NCBI GenBank assembly: GCA_028277985.1 | Contig: JANQFG010000216.1 | Coordinates: 1 to 51,857 of the forward strand | Direction: 5' to 3' | Origin: a bacterium | Lineage (GTDB): Bacteria > Desulfobacterota > DSWW01 | Length of the DNA: 51,857 bases | In this document: piece after piece, positions 33,254 to 41,787 of the stretch | How positions within the stretch are numbered: the first letter of the stretch is position 1 | Layout: every line of letters begins with the position of its first letter | Made by a program: the position numbers and the translations under genes | The notes under the pieces: generated by a model | What the model was told of the DNA's origin: nothing | What the model saw: the letters and a program-made list of their open reading frames with translations, nothing else | Databases searched by the model: none

Positions 33254-36115
33254 ATGACAAATAAAAACAATATAGAAAATAATAAACGAAGGCATCTCCG
33301 CCGCCGCCTTCGAGTCCCTCTTCTGTTCCAGGAGAAGGGAAAACTCCTCTGGAGCATTAGCGAAGACATCGGTCAGGGAGGGCTCTTCCTGAGGAGTGCA
33401 TCTCCGCCTGAGCCCGGAGAGGAGCTGAAGATCCATTTTTCGGATCCGAGGACAGGGGAGCCGATCGTTCTTCGAGCAAAGGTGGTTCATCGACGCGAAG
33501 GGACCAAGGCTGCTATTCCTGGAGAGAGAGCCCCGAAGTCAGCCGGCGTGGGGGTCGCTTTTGAAGCAGGAACCGATGGCCAGGCGGCAAAGCTGGCTTT
33601 CCTCCTGTCCCAGGACGGGATTCCGCCGTCGCCCGCTCAAGGCCCGGCGGCAAGCCCCGATCCGGCAGGTAAGGAGAACGCGGGTGAAGCCGGTCGGGTT
33701 CTCGAAGATCCGGTGGAGATTCGCGGGGTCCTGCAACGTTTCTGCAGGAAGATCCGCCCGGTAAGGCTCAGGAGATTGGGAGGGCAAGTCTACTACAAGA
33801 CCTATTTCCGCGATGTTGTCGGCTCACCCCCTTCGGTTCGAGTTGAGGCGGACCCGGTCGGGCTAAAGGATTTCGATTCCGCCTTTTCGGAGAAGGTCCC
33901 CTTTGTCTTTCACTTCCAGTTGGAGAATTGCTCCTACGCCTTCTCTTTGCTGGAACGTCCTGTGGCCATGACCAGAGACTGGAGCCTTCCTCTGCCTTCG
34001 AGGCTCCACGGCACGCTGGAACGACGGTGCCACCGCTACTCGGAAGCGCTCGAGCATCCTTTGACAGTGGAGTTTCCTGACCCCTCCGAAGGGAGCCGTC
34101 TGTGCGTAAAGAACGTCCTGGACATCAGCTTCGCAGGGATCGCATTCAAGAACTACCCGGGAGAGGAGGTGTATTCTCCCGGGCAGTTCTTGTCCGATGT
34201 GAAGATCTGTGATTTCGATCATGTCTGCCGCAGGACGGATGGAGTGGTGAGGCATACGACGTACGTCTGCCTGCCGGACGGCGAGTTGTTCCAGAAGGTT
34301 GGGATCGAATTCGCGACGGATGGCGACTCGGCCCTGGAAGAGGTCCCGTCCGTGAAGAAAGGCGAAATGGAGCAGATCGATGTACCTGCCTCCATTCTTC
34401 AGCACTTGAAAAAGGTGGCTTCCAACCGGGTGAAGATCCTGACCGGTCTGGACCATTCGATCCTATTCTCCGATGGGCAACTCAAGGTGGAGAAGAAGAA
34501 CGGCAGCCTGGAACTCAGGATTTCGTCCTGCCTGCTTGCTCAGGGGGCTGACAGCGATTTCCTCGAGGGAAGGCTGAGCTATCACTATCTCCACCGTGGA
34601 ACCTATCATTTCTTCTCGACACGAACGACGAAACAGAACGGATCGCTTTGTCTCGACATGCCGGAGGTGATCCACCGGGCAAGACGCAGAAGAGTGGTGC
34701 GGGTAAGGCCGGAGGGCGTGATCAAGACCCGGTTCCGCTTCTTTCATCCCGTTCTGGGCAGGACTCTCTCCTATCCGGTCCGGGACCTATCGATCCGGGG
34801 CCTTTCATTCGACTCGGACTATCTACAGGATCTCTTCTGGAGAGGCTTTCGTCTTCGAAGCTGCGAAATCCTGCTGGGTGAGGAGTACTCTCCGCTGGGA
34901 AGCGTAGAAGTGCGGTCCCTGGTACAGAGCGCGACCGGGGGTGGAGAATTGGAGAGCCACTGTGGGGTTGAGTTCCTCGATCTGCCGGTCGAAACGGAGA
35001 GGCGCATTTCAGCCTATGTTTTCCGTAAGACGAATCCCCAAGTCCTGGCCCCCACTGCAGAGAGGATCGACGGGCTGTGGGAACTCTTCGAGCGATCCGG
35101 GTTCATCTATCCCGGCAAGATGTCCTACATCCGGAAAATCAAGCCCGAGATCAATGAGACCTGGAAGAGGCTCCTTTCGGATAATGTGCCTTTCTACAAA
35201 CAGCTGGTCTTCAGAGAGGGGCAAGAGGAACTCGGCACCGCTTCGGCGGTGCAGGTCTATGAGCATACATGGCTGCTTCAACATCTGGCCGCCAGCAGCC
35301 ATCCCGTCAAGTTGATTCCAAAGTATGTCATGCTGGGGCTGGCCCAATTCCTCATGGAGAACCGGGAAATCAAGTATCTCGTGACCTATTTCAGGAAGGA
35401 GAACTCCTTCCCGAGAAAGCTCTATTCCGGCTTCCTGGAGCGCTACCCTCTGGAGGAGCAGCTTCGTTTCAGCAGGCACAGCTACCTCTCCCTGGATCTT
35501 GACCAGCATGCCAGATTCCGGACAGGGCGACAGCCCATCGAGGGGCCGACTTCCGGCGGTATTTCTATCAGGCACGCGACGGACGCAGACAAGGAACTCG
35601 TGGATCAGTACTTTCAGAAGCATCTCCATCCGCTCCTGATCCGCTCCCGAAGCTTGAACAAGGATGTTCTGCATCTGCCGGAGACGGCGGCCATGTTTCG
35701 TGCCCGGGGGCTTCGACGGGAGAGGTCCTGCCTGGCGGCAAACAAGGGGGGGAGGCTGGTCGCCTTTGCCCTCCTTGAAAAGTCCTCCTCCGGCATCAAT
35801 CTTTCGGGTCTGCTCAATACTTTTTCGATTTACACCGTCGACCCCACTGACGAAGCCATAAGCGATGTAAGGCAGAGCCTTCTCCAAGCGACCCTGGACT
35901 GCTATCGATCCTGGCGCACTCGAGTGGCCATCTGCTTGACCGATGAGGACAATCTGAGCGACTATATTGACGCGGGCTTCAGGAAGGAGAAGGAATACAT
36001 TTGCCTATCTTGGAGCCGACGTACGATCAAGAGCTACTATGACTACGTGCAGGAGAGGTTCAGTCGGTTCGAAGAGAGGAAACAGAGGAATTCAACAGAG
36101 GTTTCTCACCCTTGA
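33254..36115 (+). CDS. Multi-PilZ protein with a C-terminal GNAT-like acyltransferase region
   Basis: This large soluble protein has about 953 residues from ATG 33254 (966 from TTG 33215; neither has a clear ribosome site). Counting from 33215, a first PilZ-like module spans 25-135 (RRHLRRRLR; DIGQGG, with the usual Ser replaced by Gly). A YcgR-like segment then a PilZ module (RRCHR near 270; DISFAG near 303) follows, then a third (RRRVVRVR near 491; DLSIRG near 524). Two intact RxxxR...DxSxxG sets predict c-di-GMP binding. Residues 616-966 resemble two GNAT-like halves (second starting ISIRHATDADKELVDQYF). I infer a c-di-GMP-controlled acyltransferase. The 5' end is AT-rich and asparagine-rich. 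Confidence 0.75.
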   Translation: MTNKNNIENNKRRHLRRRLRVPLLFQEKGKLLWSISEDIGQGGLFLRSASPPEPGEELKIHFSDPRTGEPIVLRAKVVHRREGTKAAIPGERAPKSAGVGVAFEAGTDGQAAKLAFLLSQDGIPPSPAQGPAASPDPAGKENAGEAGRVLEDPVEIRGVLQRFCRKIRPVRLRRLGGQVYYKTYFRDVVGSPPSVRVEADPVGLKDFDSAFSEKVPFVFHFQLENCSYAFSLLERPVAMTRDWSLPLPSRLHGTLERRCHRYSEALEHPLTVEFPDPSEGSRLCVKNVLDISFAGIAFKNYPGEEVYSPGQFLSDVKICDFDHVCRRTDGVVRHTTYVCLPDGELFQKVGIEFATDGDSALEEVPSVKKGEMEQIDVPASILQHLKKVASNRVKILTGLDHSILFSDGQLKVEKKNGSLELRISSCLLAQGADSDFLEGRLSYHYLHRGTYHFFSTRTTKQNGSLCLDMPEVIHRARRRRVVRVRPEGVIKTRFRFFHPVLGRTLSYPVRDLSIRGLSFDSDYLQDLFWRGFRLRSCEILLGEEYSPLGSVEVRSLVQSATGGGELESHCGVEFLDLPVETERRISAYVFRKTNPQVLAPTAERIDGLWELFERSGFIYPGKMSYIRKIKPEINETWKRLLSDNVPFYKQLVFREGQEELGTASAVQVYEHTWLLQHLAASSHPVKLIPKYVMLGLAQFLMENREIKYLVTYFRKENSFPRKLYSGFLERYPLEEQLRFSRHSYLSLDLDQHARFRTGRQPIEGPTSGGISIRHATDADKELVDQYFQKHLHPLLIRSRSLNKDVLHLPETAAMFRARGLRRERSCLAANKGGRLVAFALLEKSSSGINLSGLLNTFSIYTVDPTDEAISDVRQSLLQATLDCYRSWRTRVAICLTDEDNLSDYIDAGFRKEKEYICLSWSRRTIKSYYDYVQERFSRFEERKQRNSTEVSHP

Positions 36116-36206
36116 GGGTCGGCTCCGACCAAGCTCTATCCCCCAATGCTCTCCGAAGGGTCTTTTCTCCGGGTAGGGACGGCAAGGTGACAGGGAGGCA
36201 GGCAGA

Positions 36207-37814
36207 GTGAGCCTTGATGCGATCCTGATCGCGGATACGGGAACGGACACGTTTTCGGGATCGAGTCCGTTGCGGCTCGAGATCGATGGACGAGAGGCGC
36301 TCGTTCAGGTTGTGGCCAACTGCCTGGAGAATGATGGCCACATTGTGCATCCCATCAAGGGCGATCAGGAAATGAGTTGGAAGTCCGCGCCCAGGTTCAA
36401 CGGTATATTTCTCCTCAACTACCTGAAAGGAAAGAGGTTTGATGTCGAACTGATCAACAGCTTCTATGAGGAGAGGGGCAACTTCTCACGGCTCCTAAGA
36501 GAGAATCCCCTTGCGCTGATCGTTTCCACTACGTTCATCATGTCCAAGAAGATACTCGGGGACCTGACAGCGGAGCTGCGTGAGTCGGCTCCTGGCACCC
36601 CAATCATCGTCGGCGGTCCTTTCGTGTACGCCTCCTACCTGCTTCGCAAAAGATCGAATGAGCCGGACTACGATACCGATTCTGCGAAAGATGACTTCCT
36701 GTTCCTGAGCGTTGACCAGGAGCCTCCAGCAGATCTCTATATCGTCAGCCGGCGCGGAGAGCAGACTCTGTGCGAAGCGCTCCGAAGAGTCAAACAGGGC
36801 CGGTCCTTTCGGGACCTGCCCAATTCCGCCACCTTCGATGGCAATCGGTATACCTTTACCAACCGTATCGACGATGTCTCGGGATCCGGCGAGACCCCTA
36901 TCGACTGGAGTTCGCTGCCGGACAGGGTCTTTCAGACGGGCGTGGGAACCATGCAGGCCAGCAACGGCTGCCCGTACAAGTGTGCCTTCTGCAATTTCGT
37001 CAAAGACCGAAGACTCGCGTTCGTCAAGCCCTTGGATCAGATCGTGAACGAGATGCGAGATGCTGCGAACCGGGGCGTTCGCTATGTTCGCTTTGTGGAC
37101 GACAACTTCCGCCTGGGTAGCGATGATCTAGGTGCCGTCTCCGAGCGTCTCGCAGACGAGCAAATCCCGATTCGATGGATGAGCTTCATTCGGGCGAGCA
37201 CTCTGAAGGGTGTCGATGCGGAGGTGCTCAGACGAGCCGGCTGTATCGAAGTCCAACTGGGGCTTGAATCTGCCGATCCACAGGTTCTTCGCAACATGAA
37301 CAAGAGGGCAGATCCAGGTATGTACGTTGAAGTCGTTCAGAAGCTCCTGGGGGCGGGCATCAACTGCTCGAGTTGTTTTGTCGTAGGGTTTCCTGGAGAA
37401 ACCGGAGAATCGGTTCGCCGTACCATCGATTTTATCAAGACGGTGGAATCCTTCGGTCACGAAGGCGTTTTTTCCTGGTCCATCTACCCTTTCCTTCTCG
37501 CTCCCTTGAGCCCGGTGTATGAAGTCGAATCGAGAAAGAGATATGGCCTCAGCGGATATATGAGGAATTGGAAACATGACACCATGGACTCTGATCAGGC
37601 CATGGAGCATGTGATCCGGGCGTTCACAGAGCTGGAGGGCTCGGGCCCCATTCACAGCGGGGATAACATCGAAATGCTCCTCGCCCTCCGTCCCGACCAG
37701 AGAAGAGAATTCGCCAAATGCCGGCACAGGCTATCCAAAGTGGCAATGCAAGGCCGGCTCGATCGACAGAGCTTGGTCGAGGGATTCAGAGACATCCTTG
37801 AACCAGGGGGATGA
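36207..37814 (+). CDS. B12-type radical SAM protein, copy 1
   Basis: This 535-residue protein begins at GTG 36207 with GGGAGG 8 nt upstream. An N-terminal cobalamin-binding-like Rossmann domain (about 1-200: LIVSTTFIM, TPIIVGGPFVY) lacks the DxHxxG base-off motif. A radical SAM core follows with the 4Fe-4S cluster motif at Cys255, Cys259, Cys262 (CPYKCAFCNF), then FVDDNFRLG, VQLGLESAD and FVVGFPGET. The overall form is that of B12-dependent radical SAM methyltransferases and cyclases. The next gene is a paralogue of identical length. The substrate is unknown. It is probably transcribed with the PilZ gene 91 bp upstream. Confidence 0.88.
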   Translation: MSLDAILIADTGTDTFSGSSPLRLEIDGREALVQVVANCLENDGHIVHPIKGDQEMSWKSAPRFNGIFLLNYLKGKRFDVELINSFYEERGNFSRLLRENPLALIVSTTFIMSKKILGDLTAELRESAPGTPIIVGGPFVYASYLLRKRSNEPDYDTDSAKDDFLFLSVDQEPPADLYIVSRRGEQTLCEALRRVKQGRSFRDLPNSATFDGNRYTFTNRIDDVSGSGETPIDWSSLPDRVFQTGVGTMQASNGCPYKCAFCNFVKDRRLAFVKPLDQIVNEMRDAANRGVRYVRFVDDNFRLGSDDLGAVSERLADEQIPIRWMSFIRASTLKGVDAEVLRRAGCIEVQLGLESADPQVLRNMNKRADPGMYVEVVQKLLGAGINCSSCFVVGFPGETGESVRRTIDFIKTVESFGHEGVFSWSIYPFLLAPLSPVYEVESRKRYGLSGYMRNWKHDTMDSDQAMEHVIRAFTELEGSGPIHSGDNIEMLLALRPDQRREFAKCRHRLSKVAMQGRLDRQSLVEGFRDILEPGG

Positions 37815-37866
37815 AGATGCCCTGGCTGCCCGAATGGATCTTCTTCAAAAAGGAGAGGAAGAAGGC

Positions 37867-39474
37867 ATGAGCCTGGACGCGATCATCATAGCAGACACCG
37901 GCCAAGAATCCTTCTCCGGCTCGAGCCCGCTGCGGCTCGACATGGAAGGAAGGGTCGCTCTCGTGCAGGTGGCGGCCAACTATGTAGAGAACGGGGGCCG
38001 CATCGTTCCTCCCATCAAGGGCGACGAGGCCATGAGTTGGGCTTCCGCACCAAGATGTAACGGCATCTTCCTCGCGAATTTCCTGAAGAAGAACGGATTC
38101 GAAGTCGCTTTGATAGACAGCTTTCACGAACAGAGGGACTTCTTTTCCGGACTTCTCGAAGAACAGCCGCGAGCCCTGATCTTGTCGACGACTCACATCT
38201 TGAACAAAAAGGAACTCAGGGGGCTGACCGAAGAGGTCCGCGCCATGGCTCCGTATCTTCCGATTATTGCAGGTGGTCCCCTTGTCTACTCCTCCTACCT
38301 TCTGCTCGGCAAGGCAGATCAACCGGACTACGACACGGAGTCTCCCAAAGGTTCGTACTTGTTCCTAGATGTTGGTCGCGAACCGGACGTTGATCTCTAC
38401 ATTGTCAGCCGGCGTGGAGAACACATCCTTTGTGACGCGCTCGATAGGATACGGCGGGGGCGGTCTTTCGGGGATCTGCCGAACACGGCGACATTTGATG
38501 GGCAATCTTATTCGTTTTCCAGGCGTGTTGACGATCACTCGCTTCCTCTAGAGCTTGAGGTCGATTGGATGGCCCTCCCGGATGCTGTTTTTGAATCGGG
38601 TTCTGTAACGATGCAGGCGAGCAACGGCTGCCCTTACCGATGTGCCTTCTGCAATTTCGTGAAGGACCGCGGACAGATGTTCGTTAAGCCGATCGACCAA
38701 CTCCTGCGCGAGATACGGCAAGTGGTGAGCCGAGGTGTGCGTTACATAAGGTTTGTGGATGACAATTTCCGGCTGGGCAGCGAAGATCTGGACATCTTTG
38801 CCAAACGCCTCGCCGATGAGGAGATTCCGGTCCACTGGATGACGATGATTCGGGCGAACACGCTTCGAAATGCTGACCTAGACTTGCTCAGTCGGGCCGG
38901 TTGTATGGAAGTTCAGATGGGTCTCGAGTCTGCAGACGCGCAGATGCTGCAGAACATGGACAAGCAAGCCGACCCCGAGCTTTACGCAGAGGTTATTCGA
39001 AACGTGCTTGCGGCGGGAATCAATTGTCAAACCTGCTTTGTCTTCGGATTTCCCGGCGAGACGGATGAGTCGGTCCGCAGGACGGTAGATTTTATAAAGG
39101 GTATCGAATCTCTGGATTTGGAAGGGGTCTTCTCGTGGGCCATCTACCCCTTCATCTTCGCGCCGTTGAGCCCGATCTACGAGTCTCATGCAAGGAAGCG
39201 GGCCGGCCTGACTGGATACATGCAGAACTGGAAGCATCGCACGATGGACTCTGACGAGGCGGTAAGACACGTGGTCGAGGCATTTCTGGAACTCGACAAT
39301 TCGGGGCCCTGGTACGGTGGAGACAACATTGACATGCTCCTTGATCTGGGCCGGGAGGGCAGGAAGGAGTTCGTGAGGTGTAGACACAGGTTTGCAAAAA
39401 AGGCGATGCAAGGGCAACTCGACAGTCAGGACATGCTGGTGTCGTTCAGGGAGTTGTTCGATGGGCGCCTATGA
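37867..39474 (+). CDS. B12-type radical SAM protein, copy 2
   Basis: This 535-residue tandem paralogue of the preceding gene shares nearly every motif at the same residue numbers: start MSLDAIIIADTG, cluster cysteines Cys255, Cys259, Cys262 (CPYRCAFCNFVKDR), FVDDNFRLGS, VQMGLESADAQ and FVFGFPGETDES. The ATG at 37867 follows GGAAGAAGG; an upstream in-frame extension overlaps the previous gene and is not needed. Identity looks roughly 60% by eye, so the duplication is not recent and both copies seem maintained. They may act in sequence or on two positions of one substrate. They could also form a heterodimer. Confidence 0.88.
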   Translation: MSLDAIIIADTGQESFSGSSPLRLDMEGRVALVQVAANYVENGGRIVPPIKGDEAMSWASAPRCNGIFLANFLKKNGFEVALIDSFHEQRDFFSGLLEEQPRALILSTTHILNKKELRGLTEEVRAMAPYLPIIAGGPLVYSSYLLLGKADQPDYDTESPKGSYLFLDVGREPDVDLYIVSRRGEHILCDALDRIRRGRSFGDLPNTATFDGQSYSFSRRVDDHSLPLELEVDWMALPDAVFESGSVTMQASNGCPYRCAFCNFVKDRGQMFVKPIDQLLREIRQVVSRGVRYIRFVDDNFRLGSEDLDIFAKRLADEEIPVHWMTMIRANTLRNADLDLLSRAGCMEVQMGLESADAQMLQNMDKQADPELYAEVIRNVLAAGINCQTCFVFGFPGETDESVRRTVDFIKGIESLDLEGVFSWAIYPFIFAPLSPIYESHARKRAGLTGYMQNWKHRTMDSDEAVRHVVEAFLELDNSGPWYGGDNIDMLLDLGREGRKEFVRCRHRFAKKAMQGQLDSQDMLVSFRELFDGRL

Positions 39475-39838
39475 GAATGAGGCGGATCGGAGTCCATTGC
39501 TAGCCGCTCCGCCTTCGCGGATTTCCAAGGGTCTTTGATGGGCAAATGGGTCGGGAACTCGCCCCATATGCCGGGAGAACGTTCTGTTCTGATGCCGCCA
39601 TTGTAGGTGTCAACCCGATGCCGCCGGACGCGTGTGATTCGGCAGGTCCCCGTGCGGCAATCCTTTTTGACACCCAATTTTCGTGCCTGCTATTCTGACT
39701 CCGTCTCTGAAAGGACTCTTCTAGAAAGAGGAGATTGGGCGGCCCTGCAAAGAGGAAACCGGGGAACTCGACCGAGGGCTCTCTGCCTCGTCGCTCCGAA
39801 AAGAGTGGATCCGAATCTAGAAAGAAGCGAATCGGCAC
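39475..39838. other. Intergenic region between radical SAM pair and epimerase gene
   Basis: This 364-bp gap has no supported gene. It contains a sigma-70-like promoter at 39667-39696 and two 8-bp inverted arms, GGTGTCAA near 39606 and TTGACACC near 39667, the second overlapping the -35 box. The epimerase-methyltransferase unit is therefore probably transcribed separately. Confidence 0.5.
39667..39696 (+). promoter_or_regulatory. Sigma-70-type promoter of the epimerase gene
   Basis: TTGACA (39667-39672), an 18-bp spacer and TATTCT (39691-39696) match 6/6 and 5/6 of the consensus. The -35 box is half of a dispersed inverted repeat (GGTGTCAA/TTGACACC), so a repressor could bind here. Confidence 0.6.
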
Positions 39839-40816
39839 ATGACAGCCAAGCGAGTCGTCTTGACGGGTGCGGCGGGGGACATCGGTTCTCAGGTCGTCCC
39901 GCTTCTCTTGAATGATCCCGAGATCTCTCATGTATGCGGAATCGACATTGCCCCTTTTCAGGCTCTCCCTCACCCCAGATTTACCCCGATTCGCGAGGAT
40001 ATCAGAGATCCAGAGGTCCACAAGCATTTCCAGGAGACGGACTGCCTCATGCATTTGGCATTCGTCGTGAAGAACATTCACGATGACGCCAAGACAAGAG
40101 AAACAAATCTAGCCGGGACGGAAAACCTTCTCAGAGCCTGCGAAGTCCATTCGGTCAAGAAAATCGTCTTCGCCAGCAGCGCAGCGGTGTACGGAAGTAG
40201 GCCTGAGAATCCGGTCAGGATGCGGGAAGAAACCCCTGTGAGGCCTGATCCTCATCATGTCTATTCCGTCTGCAAGGTGGCCGTAGAGAACAGACTTCAG
40301 CAATTCCGTGAAGCCAATCCAGACGTGATCCTCTGTATACTAAGGCCGACTCTTGTTGTGGGCCCCGGATTCAAGAACACCTATGTCTCTCTGCTGAGGA
40401 AACGATATCTTTTCTCGGTAAGAGGGTACGACCCCATGATGCAAGCCATCAGTGTTCGAGAAATGGCCCATGTGCTCTATCTTACGGTCAAGAAGGACAT
40501 CTCCGGTGTCTTCAATATTGGCCCTACAGACGCTGTGCCGCTGAGTGAAGTCTGTCGTCTCCTTCGCGTTCGCCGGATTCCTCTTCCAAAAGCTCTGTTC
40601 TCAGCCTGCATTCGGTTCCTGTACAGATGCCGTCTTTCGTCTATTCCACCTGAGTCCCTGACAAGATTTCTATATCCCGTTACGGTAGATTCAAGCCTCT
40701 TTCAGAATTCATTCGATTGGAGCCCGGTCCCCACAACCATGAGGAGCCTGGAACAAATTCGAAGAGGCAGTCCAGATCCTTCCCGATCGATGGCGAACGG
40801 GGTGCTCGATGCCTAA
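39839..40816 (+). CDS. NAD-dependent epimerase/dehydratase (extended SDR)
   Basis: This 325-residue extended short-chain dehydrogenase/reductase has the NAD motif TGAAGDIG near the N-terminus, FASSAAVYGS and the catalytic YxxxK as YSVCK (Tyr-Lys). A GVFNIGPTDAVPLSEVC segment is usual for nucleotide-sugar epimerases. The C-terminal region (RIPLPKALFSACIRFLYRCRL) is hydrophobic-basic and might touch membrane. The last codons overlap the start of the methyltransferase gene, so the two proteins are made together. The substrate could be a nucleotide sugar, a sterol-like or another polycyclic alcohol. Confidence 0.88.
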   Translation: MTAKRVVLTGAAGDIGSQVVPLLLNDPEISHVCGIDIAPFQALPHPRFTPIREDIRDPEVHKHFQETDCLMHLAFVVKNIHDDAKTRETNLAGTENLLRACEVHSVKKIVFASSAAVYGSRPENPVRMREETPVRPDPHHVYSVCKVAVENRLQQFREANPDVILCILRPTLVVGPGFKNTYVSLLRKRYLFSVRGYDPMMQAISVREMAHVLYLTVKKDISGVFNIGPTDAVPLSEVCRLLRVRRIPLPKALFSACIRFLYRCRLSSIPPESLTRFLYPVTVDSSLFQNSFDWSPVPTTMRSLEQIRRGSPDPSRSMANGVLDA

Positions 40817-41606
40817 GTACCTAATGGAAGATCCCATAGAGGCGGAACGCCTGGAAATCAAAACAAACAGGGACAAGATCGCTCGAGAGTTGGAGTATGT
40901 CTCCCTCCGGCCGGGTCAGCGAGTCCTGGACGTCGGATGCGGCACCGGCGCGGTTACCCGCATCCTTGCGGAGCAGGTTCTTCCCGGGCGGATCATAGGG
41001 CTCGACCAGAGCCCGGATCGATTGGCCGTCGCGACGCGTATCAAGGAGGAGGAAGGAAAGGAGAATATCCGTTTTGTGTGTGGTGATCTTCTTGCCCCCG
41101 GGCTCAAGGAAGAGCAATTCGACATAGCTTACTCTCGATGTACTTTTCAGTATCTTCCAGGGAAACGAGGGGAGCAGGCCTTGCACAGGATGAAGTCCCT
41201 CGTTCGGCCGGGAGGGCGTGTTGTCGTCGCGGACGTAGACGGGGTGTGCCTCTACCGGTGGCCCCTGGATCCGATACGGGAGGAGGCCCTCGACTTTCTC
41301 CTGCAGAAGCTGGAACCGGCCGGATTCGATGCATTCATCGGAAGAAAGCTCTATGGCATGTTTCTCAAGGCAGGTTTCAGAGATATTCGCGTCGATCTTC
41401 TTCCCTACTACTTGATTGCAGGAAGGGCGGACCCCACGACGGTCCGCGTGTGGGAGATGAAGATGGCGATCTTGCAGGAGCAGTTTGATCGGATCTTCGG
41501 CTCCCGTGACAAAGCGAGAGAGTTGGAAGATCGCTTCATGGCGGATCTTCATAGAGAAGACGTTTTACTCCACAATCTATTCTTTATTGTGCAGGGGACG
41601 TCCTGA
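40809..41606 (+). CDS. Class I SAM-dependent methyltransferase
   Basis: This 265-residue methyltransferase has SAM motif I VLDVGCGTGAVTRILAE (about 39-55), the acidic loop GLDQSPDRL and motif II-like FDIAYSRCTFQYL. The C-terminal half (RKLYGMFLKAGFRDIRVDLLPYYLIAG) is typical of methyltransferases acting on small molecules or lipids. Its ATG lies inside the epimerase gene (8-nt overlap), which points to tight coupling. Together with the two B12-type radical SAM enzymes this gives the locus up to three methyl-transfer candidates. Confidence 0.88.
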   Translation: MPKYLMEDPIEAERLEIKTNRDKIARELEYVSLRPGQRVLDVGCGTGAVTRILAEQVLPGRIIGLDQSPDRLAVATRIKEEEGKENIRFVCGDLLAPGLKEEQFDIAYSRCTFQYLPGKRGEQALHRMKSLVRPGGRVVVADVDGVCLYRWPLDPIREEALDFLLQKLEPAGFDAFIGRKLYGMFLKAGFRDIRVDLLPYYLIAGRADPTTVRVWEMKMAILQEQFDRIFGSRDKARELEDRFMADLHREDVLLHNLFFIVQGTS

Positions 41607-41618
41607 GGCTGCGGTCTT

Positions 41619-41628
41619 CCCCCCCCCC
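41619..41628 (+). repeat. Ten-base poly-C tract
   Basis: A run of ten C residues lies 13 bp after the methyltransferase stop and 160 bp before the hybrid kinase. It is the longest homopolymer I noticed. Tracts of this length can vary by slippage. Confidence 0.7.
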
Positions 41629-41787
41629 AGCAATCTGATCCGAATGAACATGGCCTCCCCGTCTTACCAGTGGAATCCTGGGCGGAATCCCAATTGAATT
41701 CAACCTCACGAAGTGGTCGATTCTAATAAAGAAAAGATGAGTCCCTGACGATAGTAGAACTGGAGCATATGGGAGGGGTCCCCACAA

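Noticed and set aside
36117..36130. Hairpin GGTCGG-CT-CCGACC after the PilZ gene as a terminator
   Set aside because: Two-base loop and no T run follow, and the next gene is only 90 bp away on the same strand.
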